Of a stretch of 64,000 bases of DNA, positions 1 to 8,599 are shown piece after piece (position 1 is the first letter of the stretch; the number at the start of each line of letters is the position of its first letter). Below the pieces are notes generated by a model. It saw nothing but the letters and a program-made list of their open reading frames with translations. It was not told where the DNA came from and did no database searches. The translations under genes and the position numbers were made by a program. This stretch comes from JAJYNJ01 sp963757865 (lineage in GTDB: Bacteria > Chloroflexota > Limnocylindria > Limnocylindrales > CSP1-4), in assembly GCA_963757865.1 (NCBI GenBank), contig CAVWSU010000012.1, forward strand, positions 1 to 64,000, in the 5' to 3' direction.

Positions 1-24
1 TGCGGTACCGTCACCCAGGGACTC

Positions 25-948
25 TTATCCGGCAGGTGCCTCGTTGATGCCCCGATCCAGGCGCTCCTCGGCCCGGCCATGCGCGCTCCGGGCCTCCGCT
101 CCGGGGCCGGCCACGCACGAATCCGGCACGGACCGGCAGCGCGCCTCGGCCCCCGCGCCACTTCGCGGCAGCCGGACGCGCTTCCGCGGCGCAAACGGCG
201 ACGTAGCGGTCCGCCCATGACCGTTCCGCAACCCCGACCGGCCCGGGCCCGGCGCGACGGGAGTCGAGGGTGCAGGGAGAGACGAGGGTGCGCCAAGGAA
301 CGAGAGAGCGCGGATCGGTCCCGCGGGCGCGGCCAGCCAGCGCCGCATCTCGAGCGCGCCGGCAGGGTACGCGCCGCGCAGCACGGCCTGGTGGGCACGG
401 ACCCGGTCGCGGTTCGTGGTGCTCTCGGCGAGGAGCAGCCACACGCCGACCTGCGCGGGCACCCAGCCCCGCTCGCGGCCGATGGTCGGGGCCAGGCGGC
501 GCTTGCGGTCGAGCGTGCCCAGGACCTCCTGCACGTCCACGAGCTCGGTCTTCAGCTCGACCACGAGCAGCGTCCTGGTTGCGGCATGCCATGCCAGCAC
601 GTCCACGATCCCGCGCTCCGCGTAGACGGCGAAGCTCACCTCCGCCGCGACCGACCATCCCGGCATCTCCGCGAACATCCGCGCCACGGCCTCGTGCATG
701 GCCGAGTGGCGCGCGTTGAGCAGCCGGTCCAGGTCGCCGCCGCGCCAGCGGGGCACGAGGTCGAGCCGCATGTCGACGGCGGCCCCCACGCTGCGCATCG
801 TCACGAGCGACAGCTTCCCGAAGTGCCCCCGCTCCATGCGCGAGACCGTGGCCGCCGACACGCCGGCCACCTTCGCGAGGTCCGACTGTCGCCAGTTCCG
901 TCGAATCCGGAGCGCGCGCAGGGCGGCGCCCGTCCGCTGGTCGTCCAT
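25..948 (-). CDS. XRE-family HTH protein with PD-(D/E)XK nuclease-like domain
   Basis: The 307-residue product starts with a Cro/XRE helix-turn-helix (about residues 8-60) whose recognition-helix region reads SAATVSRMERG. A second domain (about 80-190) has the spacing of a PD-(D/E)XK fold: E103, D116 and the pair E131-L-K133 at the end of a hydrophobic strand (LLVVELK), followed by a basic helix. The last 100 residues are Pro/Arg/Gly-rich and look disordered. The ATG at 948 begins directly at the HTH. The gene diverges from the Phd/PIN pair across a 137-bp spacer. HTH plus nuclease-like fold suggests a DNA-targeted enzyme or a regulator built on a dead nuclease. No methyltransferase partner is nearby. 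The HTH is certain; nuclease activity is inference. Confidence 0.75.
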   Translation of the reverse strand: MDDQRTGAALRALRIRRNWRQSDLAKVAGVSAATVSRMERGHFGKLSLVTMRSVGAAVDMRLDLVPRWRGGDLDRLLNARHSAMHEAVARMFAEMPGWSVAAEVSFAVYAERGIVDVLAWHAATRTLLVVELKTELVDVQEVLGTLDRKRRLAPTIGRERGWVPAQVGVWLLLAESTTNRDRVRAHQAVLRGAYPAGALEMRRWLAAPAGPIRALSFLGAPSSLPAPSTPVAPGPGRSGLRNGHGRTATSPFAPRKRVRLPRSGAGAEARCRSVPDSCVAGPGAEARSAHGRAEERLDRGINEAPAG

Positions 949-1085
949 TGGCTGATTGTCGGAGGCGGCGCTTATCGCGCGATTGACGCGAGTAGCGCGG
1001 TGGCGCCGCGCCCGCCGGCGGTGCGCGAGGCGATCGGCCGAGACACGGCCGGAGCGTACACTTCGCGCAACCGGGAGGTGTACCC

Positions 1086-1346
1086 ATGGACGTGGGCGTG
1101 AAGGAGCTCCGGGATCACCTGCGCCACTGGCTGGAGGCGGTCCAGCGCGGCGAGGAGATCACCGTCACCGAGCGCGGCAGGCCGATGGCACGAATCGTGC
1201 GGGCCGGCGGCCTGTCGCGATACGAACAGCTCGTCGCCAACGGCACGATCACCCCAGCCAGGCGACCGAAGGGCCCGAACTCCGACTATCCCCAGGTGAA
1301 CGCCGATCTTTCGCTCTCCGACATCGTCCTGGAACAGCGGGAGTGA
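1086..1346 (+). CDS. Phd/YefM-family antitoxin
   Basis: The 86-residue protein has the N-terminal Phd/YefM fold: VGVKELRDHL at the start, then the strand-turn pattern EITVTERGRPMARIV at residues 24-38. Such antitoxins bind DNA through the N-terminus and neutralise a toxin with a flexible C-terminus, here acidic and ending ELRE-like (DIVLEQRE). A ribosome binding site GGGAGG lies before the ATG, and a possible -10 TACACT lies at about 1056. Its stop overlaps the GTG of the PIN toxin by 3 nt, the usual antitoxin-first arrangement. The family is clear. The exact toxin class (VapC-like) comes from the neighbour. Confidence 0.85.
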   Translation: MDVGVKELRDHLRHWLEAVQRGEEITVTERGRPMARIVRAGGLSRYEQLVANGTITPARRPKGPNSDYPQVNADLSLSDIVLEQRE

Positions 1347-1769
1347 ACGCCTACTTCGACGCATCCGGCTTTGTGAAGCTGCTGGCGACCGAGCCAGGGG
1401 CCGACCTTGCGATGGCCGTCTGGGAATCCGCGGACATCGCCGTCACGAGCAGGATCACCTATGTCGAGGTGCGCGCCGCGCTCGCTGCCGCACGGCGGCA
1501 GGGCAGGCTCTCCGCCGAAGGCGCGGCGGAGGCGCGGCGCGGACTCGAGTCGACGGTTTCGCGTCATGCAGGTGGTCGAAGTAACCGACGAGGTCGCACG
1601 ATCAGCGGGCGACCTCGCCGGCGCGCACGCGCTCCGTGGGTACGACGCCGTCCATCTCGCGTCGTCGCTGACGCTCGCCGACGACACGGTCATGGTGACC
1701 TGGGATCGGGAGCTGGCGTTGGCCGCGTACCGGTCGGGGCTGGACCTGGCGGGGATCTCGCTGGAATGA
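1343..1769 (+). CDS. PIN-domain (VapC-like) toxin, frameshifted
   Basis: The GTG at 1343 overlaps the antitoxin stop. The first frame gives YFDASGFVKLLATEPG (first catalytic Asp) and TSRITYVEVRAAL (conserved Glu). Near 1551-1557 the homology moves to the +1 frame, which supplies RGYDAVHLASSL and VTWDREL with the remaining PIN acidic residues and ends at 1769. All four metal-binding carboxylates exist, but not in one frame; removing one G near 1555 restores a protein of about 141 residues. PIN toxins are RNases held in check by the adjacent antitoxin. The break is either a sequencing error or a real inactivation; other genes here carry the same kind of +1 shift. Confidence 0.8.
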
Positions 1770-1848
1770 GCGCTGGGGCGGGGGCGGCGCTGGACGTCAC
1801 GGCCGGGCCCGCAGCGAGCGGTCGAGGTCGCTCGCCGCCGTCGCCGCC

Positions 1849-3673
1849 GTGCCCATCGGCCTGTTCCTGCTCGCGCTCGCGATCCGGTCCGTGCTGGCGG
1901 CCCTGAACCCCGATCCCGGCTACCCCGACTCGGCCTACTACGTCGACATCGCCCGCAACATCGCGGCCGGCAGGGGCTTCACCGAGAACTTCCTCTGGAC
2001 GTTCATCGACGTGGGCGGCCGGATCCCGGCCAACCCGCACCTGCCGGTGCCGAGCAACGCGCACTGGGCGCCGCTCGCCTCGATGGTGCAGGTGCCGTTC
2101 ATCTGGCTGCTCGGCCCGACCCAGCTCGCGTCGCTGCTGCCGTTCGTGCTGGTCGGCGCGCTGGCCGCGCCGCTCGGCTGGGCGATCGCGCGCGACGCCG
2201 GCTCGTCGCCGCTCGTGCAGGTCGGGGCGGGAGTCCTGGGCGCGGTGCCGGGGCTGGCCACGGTCTTCATGGCGCAGCAGGACAACTTCGCGCTGACCAT
2301 GGTGCTCGGGGGAGGCGCGCTCTGGCTGACGACGCGGGGCCTGCGCGGGCACGCCCGATCGTTCGTGGTGGCCGGCCTGCTGATCGGGCTGGCGACGCTT
2401 GCGCGAACGGACGGCATCCTGCTCGCGACTGCACCTGCCGCTGCCTTCGGATGGGACCGCTGGCGGACGAGGCGCCGGGGTCGTGCCCCGAACGAGGTTC
2501 CCGCGTCCCCCGGCGCGCCCGCCGCAGCGGGCCACCCCCGCCAAGCGCTCGCATCGTCTCGACCAGGCGCGCCGGCCATCCCGTTCGTCGCCGCCGTGGG
2601 CTGCGCGCTCGCGTTCTTCGTGGTGGTCGGGCCGTGGTGGATCCGGCAGGTGGCCACGTTCGGCAGCATCTCGCCGTCGTCGGGGTACGGGATCCTCTGG
2701 CTCCGATCGTTCGCCGAGCTCAACAGCGTGACGGCGCCGCGGACGCTGTCGGCCTTCCTCGGCGCAGCCGCTGGGCGACCTGGTCGGCAGCCGGGTCATG
2801 GGGTTCGTGGCGGCCATCGGCATCTACCTGGCGCTGGTGTGCGCGGTCTTCCTCGCGCCGTTCGCGGCGATCGGCTGGTGGCGGCGACGACGGTCGGTGG
2901 AGACGGGGCCGTGGCTGGTGGCCGCGGTCGTGCTGCTCGTGGTGTCGGGGCTGCTGTTCGCGATCCACGTCCCGAACGGCATGTTCCTCCACGCCAGCGT
3001 GGCGCTCGCGCCGCACACGTACTGGCTGGCCATGGAGGGGATCGTGGCGGCCGCCGGATGGGCCGCGGCGAGGCGCCGCTCGCTCGATGCCGAACGCCTC
3101 GCCCGGCTGCTGGCGGCCGGCGTGCTGGGGATCGTGATCGCGGGGTCGGCGCTGGCGGCCGACGCGGTCGGGTCGGGATGGCAGCGGGTGCTGTCGGAGC
3201 GGCGGCAATTGACCGCGGCGATCGACCGGCTGGCCGTCCCGGGCGACCTGCTGATGTCGGAGGACACGGCCACGTTCGAGTACCTCACGGGTCACGGCGG
3301 GATCGTCTCGCCCGACGATCCGCTGCCGGTGATCGAGCAGGCGGCCCGGGCCTACGGCGTGCGCTGGCTGATCCTGGAGCGCGACGGCGCGGTGAAGGCA
3401 CTCGCGCCGCTGCTGGACGGCGCGCCACCACCGGACTGGCTGGGACCGCCGGCGTTCGTGGTGCCGGGGAGTGCGGGCGGGAGCGCAGGACCGAGTGGCT
3501 CCGCGGCAAGTTCCGCGTCGCCTGCCGCATCAGGCGCGGCATCCGGTGCCGCGTCCGTGGCCGCGGCCACCTCGGGCACGGCGTCCGTGGCGGCCGTCAT
3601 CTACCCCGTCTGCTTCGACCAGACCCTGCCCGGCTGCACGCCCGGCGGAGCCGCGATGGCGGTCGGGCCGTGA
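1849..3673 (+). CDS. Membrane glycosyltransferase, ArnT/PMT (GT39)-like, frameshifted
   Basis: A polytopic membrane protein that begins in TM1 (GLFLLALAIRSVLAAL) and continues with PDSAYYVDIARNIAAGRGF, the lumenal acidic-loop signature of GT39/ArnT-like transferases that use polyprenyl-phosphate sugars. The reading frame is lost at about 2764 (one extra G) and resumes as QPLGDLVGSRVMGFVAAIG, with further TM segments and an extracytoplasmic C-terminal region that ends in an Ala/Ser-rich tail. The chosen start is GTG 1849. An ATG at 1766 overlaps the PIN gene stop but lies in another frame. A second family member follows at 4128. The acceptor substrate is unknown. Confidence 0.65.
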
Positions 3674-4127
3674 GGCGCGGGCGGCCCACGGCAGGCGGGA
3701 GTGCCGCGATCGGGCCGCATGGAGCGGACCGGCGACAGGACCAGGCGTTCCGTGAGCACCGCTGGGCCTCGCAGAGCATCGCAGCGGGGCATGGTTGGTG
3801 CGCAAGTACCACCGGCGGAAACGTATGTGGGGGATTGCGCGAGATTCCGGCAATGGACGTGACCCGGACCGGCCGGCCGAGCGCCGCGGGTGCGTGCCGC
3901 ACCGAGGATCGAAGCCCCCGACGCCCCCATGCGACCCTGTCCGGGCCCTCGCAACTGGATATGTTGCTGTGCATGAGCATTGCGCAGCGATCTCCGGGCC
4001 CGGGGCCGATAGTGGTCTGCGGGTGGAAGTTGCGCAGCCCGCCGACGGGAACGCGGCCGGCGGCGCCGGACCCGCGGGGAGATCCGGCCGCACTCCGGCG
4101 CGCTTGCCGTCGCCAGGGCGCACTCCC
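3674..4127. other. Intergenic region, 454 bp, with repeat fragment
   Basis: No supported gene lies here. The stretch separates the two membrane glycosyltransferases and contains one partial copy of the GGAAACGTATGT repeat seen at 29.5 kb and 60.1 kb. Possible reading frames through it lack homology-like structure. No convincing promoter or terminator was seen for the downstream gene. Confidence 0.6.
3815..3830 (+). repeat. Partial copy of dispersed GGAAACGTATGT element
   Basis: GCGGAAACGTATGTGG matches the 3' half of the element copies at 29466-29513 and 60060-60108. The 5' half (CTTTCCTGCAG) is missing, so this copy cannot form the hairpin. Confidence 0.6.
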
Positions 4128-5847
4128 ATGACCCGGCGCGAGGCCTGGCTGTCCGCCGGCGCCGTCTTCGCGCTCGCCCTCGTCGTGCGCGCCATCGCGG
4201 CCGCGGCGATCACGTTCCCCGTCCCGGAGGACACCGCCTACTACGTGGCGGTCGCCCGCAACCTCGTCGAGGGCCACGGGCTGATCAGCGACGCGCTCTG
4301 GAGCTACCAGACGCCGCCGCTCGTGGTGCCGCGCGCCGCCTTCGAGGTCTGGATGCCGCTGCCGACCTTCATCGACGCCATCCCCATGGCGCTGCTCGGC
4401 GCGACGTTCCGGGCGGCGCAGGTGGCCGCCGTCCTCGTGGGCGCGCTGGTCCCGGTGCTGGCATGGCGCCTCGCGGCCGACGTGGCCGAGGAGCGCGGGC
4501 TTCCACGGGGCCGGGCGCGCGTCCTGGCGCTTGGCGTGGGGCTGGTCGCATGCGCCTACGGCCCGCTGGTCGTCCACGGCGCGCTCCCCGACTCGACCAT
4601 GCCGTTCACGGTGCTCGCCCTGGCGGCGTGCCTGCTCATGGCACGGATCCTGCGCGAGCCGCGGGGCGGGCGGGCCCGCGACTGGCGGCTCATCGGGCTC
4701 GGCGTGGTGCTGGGGCTGGCCGCGCTGGCTCGGAACGAGGCGCTGTGGCTGGCGCTGACCTGGGCGCTGCTGGCCTGGTTCGCGTGGCGCGGGCCGCGGG
4801 CGACCCGGCGTCCGGGCGGCGGACGCGGGCCGTCGTGGCTCCGCCGCCGCTCGCCTCGACCGGGCCGTCCGTGCCCGCCTCATCGCGATCCCGGCCGTCG
4901 TCGCGATCGCCATCTACGTGCCGTGGATGCTGCGCGACTGGGCCGCGTTCGGGTCGCCGATGCCTGGCCAGGCCCTGGCGAACGCCCTGTCGGTCAACGG
5001 CTTCGACATCTTCGCCTGGCAGGACCGCCCGACGCTCGCCCGCTACCTCGCCCAGGGGATCGGCGGGCTCGTGAGCGCGCGCGTCGAGGGCTTCCGGCAC
5101 AACCTCGTGGACGTGCTGCTCGTGCCGGCCATTCCGGCGGGTCCCATCGGGCTGATCGCGCTCCCGTGGCAGGGCCGTGGCGGCGCGCTGCGCCCGCTGC
5201 TCGTCTACTCGATCCTGACCTTCACCGCGACCACGCTGTTCTTCCCGGTGGCGACCACGTGGGGCACGTTCCTCCACGCCGCGGGCCCGGTCCAGGTCCT
5301 GCTCCTGGTGTCGTGCCTGCTCGCGCTCGACGCCCTGATCGTGCGGATCGGCCGGTTGCGCGGCTGGACGCGGCCGGTCGCCTGGCTGGGCCCCGTGCTG
5401 GTGGCCGCCACGGCCGTTCCCGTGCTGGTGATCTCGGTCGCGTCGATCGCCGGCGTGGCGTCCGACGCCCAGGCGCGCTACTCGGCGCTCGCCGAGCGCC
5501 TGACGGCCGCCGGACTGCCGCCTTCGCAGGCGGCCCCGATCATCGCCGACTTCCCGATCTGGACGGCCTGGAGCATGCGCGTCCCCACGCTCGGCCTGCC
5601 CGACGAATCACCGTCGAGCGTGCTCGACCTGGCCCGCACGTTCGGAGCCCACGTGCTCGTGGTGAGCGACACGCACGGCATCTGGCCCGGCGTGCTGTCG
5701 GCGGGCGGGCCGGATGCCGCCTGCTTCGTGCCGATCGACCTCGGGGATGCTTCCGGCCAAGGCGCGGCCGGGCCGGGCGGAGCCGGCGGGGCGCCGACGG
5801 ACCCGCTCGCCGACACGCATGCCTACCGGATAGCGTGCGGCCCCTGA
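4128..5847 (+). CDS. Membrane glycosyltransferase, ArnT/PMT (GT39)-like, frameshifted
   Basis: This second GT39/ArnT-like protein starts at ATG 4128 (MTRREAWLSAG), enters TM1 and shows PEDTAYYVAVARNLVEGHG, the acidic loop signature also present in the 1849 gene. Successive hydrophobic segments follow to about 4800. The frame changes by +1 between about 4800 and 4850 and the protein continues as IAIYVPWMLRDWAAFGSP with more TM helices and an extracytoplasmic C-terminal domain to 5847. The two genes probably arose by duplication. The likely role is transfer of a lipid-linked sugar to a cell-surface acceptor. The acceptor is not visible from the sequence. Confidence 0.65.
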
Positions 5848-5859
5848 GACGCGTATGCA

Positions 5860-5905
5860 GCATATACTATTGACAATAGGCCGGCCTACGAGCAATAGTA
5901 TGTGC
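5860..5905 (+). promoter_or_regulatory. Dyad operator overlapping hipB-like promoter
   Basis: The arms GCATATACTATTG (5860-5872) and CAATAGTATGTGC (5893-5905) are inverted repeats with 12 of 13 matches, centred near the 8-bp palindrome GGCCGGCC (5879-5886). TTGACA at 5870-5875, an 18-bp spacer and AATAGT at 5894-5899 make a sigma-70-like promoter, with one arm on each hexamer. The ATG at 5907 begins 7 nt after the -10, so the transcript is probably leaderless and the HTH product likely autorepresses. Confidence 0.75.
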
Positions 5906-5906
5906 T

Positions 5907-6236
5907 ATGGGAAGGACCAGGCGATCGCTGTTCCCGGGCACCCAGCGCCAAGCTACTGAGCTTGGTGCCCGGCTTCGGCTGGCGCGCCGCCGACGGGGCA
6001 TCAGCATCGTCGAGATGGCGCAGCGCGTTCTCGCGTCGAGCCCGACGATTTCGCGGCTCGAGCACGGGGACCTGAGCGTCAGCGCGGCGATCCTCGCGCG
6101 CTACCTCGAAGTTCTGGGCCTTGCCTCCGACCTCGACCGGATCGCCGAGCGGGACGAAGTTGGCGACGCCATCGCCGACGCACGGCTCGGGAGGCCGCGC
6201 CGGGCCCCTTCGCGAGGTCTCGCGGATGAGCTCTGA
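5907..6236 (+). CDS. HipB-like XRE transcriptional regulator
   Basis: The 109-residue protein carries an XRE helix-turn-helix (about residues 18-75: LGARLRLARRRRGISIVEMA, then ASSPTISRLEHGD). It is followed by a coding fragment that resembles the HipA N-terminal domain, overlapping by 11 nt, which marks it as the antitoxin/repressor half of a HipBA-type pair. A well-formed dyad lies on its promoter, as expected for autoregulation. With no intact HipA kinase behind it, it may now act only as an orphan repressor. Family assignment as XRE is firm; HipB is inferred from context. Confidence 0.75.
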   Translation: MGRTRRSLFPGTQRQATELGARLRLARRRRGISIVEMAQRVLASSPTISRLEHGDLSVSAAILARYLEVLGLASDLDRIAERDEVGDAIADARLGRPRRAPSRGLADEL

Positions 6237-6501
6237 CCGTCGGCAGGACCTCATCGTCGTCCTCGACGCCCCCGAGCTCGGGGAGCGTCGACCGGTCGGC
6301 GTCATCACCCGCTGGCCCGGCCCGATCCTGTCCGTCGGGTTCCAATACGCGCGCTCGTGGCTGACCGACACAGGCCGACGGTTCGCCATCGATCCGACTC
6401 TCCCGCTTGTCGACGGGCTCCAGACCGTCCCTGGCAGGCGGCTGCCAGGCATTGCCGACAGGCCGACAGGTGGGGCGAGGCTGATGGCGATCGGCGCCTG
6501 A
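6226..6501 (+). pseudogene. HipA N-terminal domain remnant
   Basis: From ATG 6226 the 91-residue frame reads LIVVLDAPELGERRPVGVIT, then LSVGFQYARSWL and a PLVDGL-like turn. This matches the strand pattern of the HipA N-terminal subdomain (polypeptide, short loop, SFxYxxxWL). It ends with MAIGA and a stop at 6501. The serine/threonine kinase body of HipA (about 300 residues) is absent downstream in every frame inspected. It overlaps hipB by 11 nt. It could be a degraded toxin or a stand-alone short HipA-N protein. Confidence 0.55.
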
Positions 6502-6811
6502 GCAGCATGCCTGGGACCAGGTGCACCGAGCATGACGGCGGGAGATCGTGGCGCCGCATCGCCGGCTGGCCGGCCCGGACGACCCGGCGCGTCGGCGGCG
6601 ACTCGGTCGGTCTCGCCCGGCGGACGTCCTCGACGTCCGCTCGTCTTCAGCTGTCGGAGCGCGCGGCCCGGATGGCGTCATCGACGCGGCTGCGTCTCGC
6701 GGGCTGGCGGGCAGCCGCGATGGCGGCCGGCATCGTCGCCGACCGCCGACAGCGATTCTCGATGCAGCGCTCGATCGCGCGCCGGCTCATCGACCCCTAT
6801 ACTCGCCAGCG
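6502..6811. other. Intergenic region, 310 bp, with -10 hexamer for the kinase gene
   Basis: Open frames cross this stretch, but none shows family features, and the kinase homology begins at the ATG at 6812. TATACT at 6798-6803 ends 8 nt before that ATG and no Shine-Dalgarno sequence lies between. The rest may be residue of the lost hipA body, although no kinase motif survives. Confidence 0.5.
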
Positions 6812-7852
6812 ATGGACAGCGCCGCCGAGCGCGAGGGAATGCGCCTGGACCAGCTCTACGCCGAGGCGAAGCAGCTGGTCAGCTACGGCGCGAACCAGGC
6901 GCGCGCCATCTCGACCCGCTACCGCGAGGCGTACGCCGACGTCCTGGGCACGCTCCGGCTGCAGCGCGAGGAACTCGAGCGACTCTCGGGCGAGGGCCTG
7001 GATACGACCGACCAGGCGCGGCGCGCGAGCCTCCGGGCGACCGTGCAGGCCACGAACGAGGCGCTCGGCCAGCGGCAGGTGGAGCAGGCCAAGCTCGAGC
7101 TCGTGGTCACCCACCTCGAACGCGCGTGGCTCTTCCTGCAGCAGGGCGACGGCAGCCTCGTCGGCGGTGGCTCGTCTGCGGCGGAGACGCCCACCGACGT
7201 CCAGATGCGGATCATCGAGGCGCAGGAGTCGGAACGGCAGCGCCTGGCGCAGGACGTTCACGACGGCCCGGCCCAGGCACTCACGAATGCCCTCTTCCAG
7301 GTCGAGCTGATCGAGGGCAAGCTCGACCATGACCCGCAGGCCGCACGCGCGGAGATCCACTACCTGCGGGACATCCTCTGGCGCGACCTGAGCGACGTCC
7401 GCGCGTTCATCACGCAGCTGCGGCCGCCGCTGCTCGACGAGGTCGGCCTCTACGGCGCGATCCGGGACCAGGCCGCGACGCTCGAGAGCTCGACCGGCGT
7501 GACCGTCGAGCTCGATCTGACGGCCCCTCCCGAGCGGCTGGGCGACACGCAGCAGACCGTCATCCTGCGCATCACCCAGGAAGCCCTGCAGAACATCCGG
7601 CGGCATGCCGGCGCGCGGCACGTCGGCATCGCCACCTGCGTCGAGGACGACGGCGGCTGGACCCTCGAGATCGTCGACGACGGGCGGGGCTTCGACGAGG
7701 ACCTCGTCGGCGATGGCTCCGCGAGGAGCTTCGGGCTGCGGTTCATGCGCGAGCGCACCGAATTGATCGGCGCGCGACTGGAAATCGCAACGCGCCCCTC
7801 GGCGGGCACGCGCGTGTGCGTTACGATCCCCGCTGAGGCGGACAGGAGGTAG
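6812..7852 (+). CDS. NarL/DegS-type sensor histidine kinase (cytoplasmic)
   Basis: The 346-residue protein has a long N-terminal coiled-coil region (about residues 5-135) with no TM segment, then a HisKA_3 dimerisation helix with H150 in QDVHDGPAQALTN. A HATPase domain follows, with RITQEALQNIRRHA (N box), IVDDGRGFD (G1) and a C-terminal glycine region. It should autophosphorylate and pass phosphate to the adjacent LuxR-type regulator, which starts 7 nt downstream. Lack of a membrane or sensor domain points to a cytoplasmic cue or a partner protein. ATG 6812 is chosen because the coiled coil starts there and TATACT precedes it. Confidence 0.85.
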   Translation: MDSAAEREGMRLDQLYAEAKQLVSYGANQARAISTRYREAYADVLGTLRLQREELERLSGEGLDTTDQARRASLRATVQATNEALGQRQVEQAKLELVVTHLERAWLFLQQGDGSLVGGGSSAAETPTDVQMRIIEAQESERQRLAQDVHDGPAQALTNALFQVELIEGKLDHDPQAARAEIHYLRDILWRDLSDVRAFITQLRPPLLDEVGLYGAIRDQAATLESSTGVTVELDLTAPPERLGDTQQTVILRITQEALQNIRRHAGARHVGIATCVEDDGGWTLEIVDDGRGFDEDLVGDGSARSFGLRFMRERTELIGARLEIATRPSAGTRVCVTIPAEADRR

Positions 7853-7858
7853 GGGGCA

Positions 7859-8599
7859 ATGCCTGAGTCCTACGAGGGGCCGGAGCGGAGACGCACTCAG
7901 CCGGACCGGCGCGGAGGCGCAATGATCAAGGTACTGCTGGTCGACGACCATCCATTCTTCCGGCTCGGGCTGCGCAACGCGCTCGAGCAGGAACCCGACC
8001 TCGAGGTCGTGGGCGAGGCCGAGGACGCGCAGGAAGCGATCGACGTGGCCGACCAGCTCGCGCCCGACATCATCCTGATGGACCTGTCGCTCCCGGCGCC
8101 CGGCGGAATCGAGGCGACCGCACGAATCAAGCGCGCCATGCCGAGCGCCGCCGTCATCGTGCTCGCCCAGCAGGAGGACGAGGACTCCCTGTTCGACGCC
8201 ATCAAGGCGGGGGCGGCGGCGTTCATCCTGAAGGACGTCGCACCGGTGGACCTCGTCGCGATCATCAGGCGCGTGGGCGCCGGCGAGTACCTCATCAACG
8301 ACAAGGTCTTCGCCCGGCCGGCCGTGGCCAGCCGCGTGCTCAAGGAGTTCCGCGAGCTCGCCATCTACGGGCAGGAGTCGCAGCCCATCTTCGCGCCGCT
8401 CTCCCCTCGCGAGGTCGAGATCCTCGACAACATCGCGCAGGGCATGACCAACAAGCAGGTCGCCTTCCAGCTCGGCATCAGCGAGCAGACCGTCAAGAAC
8501 CACATGAGCAGCATCCTGCGCAAGCTCAGCGTGAACGACCGCACGCAGGCGGTGGTGTACGCGATGCGGCAGGGCTGGATCCGGGTCCCGGAGGACTGA
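7859..8599 (+). CDS. NarL/DegU-type response regulator
   Basis: The 246-residue protein has a short charged N-terminal lead (residues 1-21), a receiver domain (22-140) with the acidic pair D29/D30 and phosphoacceptor D75 in IILMDLSLPAP, and a LuxR/GerE HTH at about 178-240 (LSPREVEILDNIAQGMTNKQ). A GGAGG-like ribosome site precedes ATG 7859; ATG 7922 (MIKVLLVDD) is an alternative start without the lead. It lies between two kinase genes and directly upstream of the Tad pilus locus, so pilus genes are candidate targets. That link is inference from position. Confidence 0.88.
   Translation: MPESYEGPERRRTQPDRRGGAMIKVLLVDDHPFFRLGLRNALEQEPDLEVVGEAEDAQEAIDVADQLAPDIILMDLSLPAPGGIEATARIKRAMPSAAVIVLAQQEDEDSLFDAIKAGAAAFILKDVAPVDLVAIIRRVGAGEYLINDKVFARPAVASRVLKEFRELAIYGQESQPIFAPLSPREVEILDNIAQGMTNKQVAFQLGISEQTVKNHMSSILRKLSVNDRTQAVVYAMRQGWIRVPED

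Noticed and set aside
6532..6811. Upstream extension of the kinase protein
   Set aside because: The residues are Arg/Ala/Pro-rich without structure, and TATACT just before ATG 6812 supports the shorter start.
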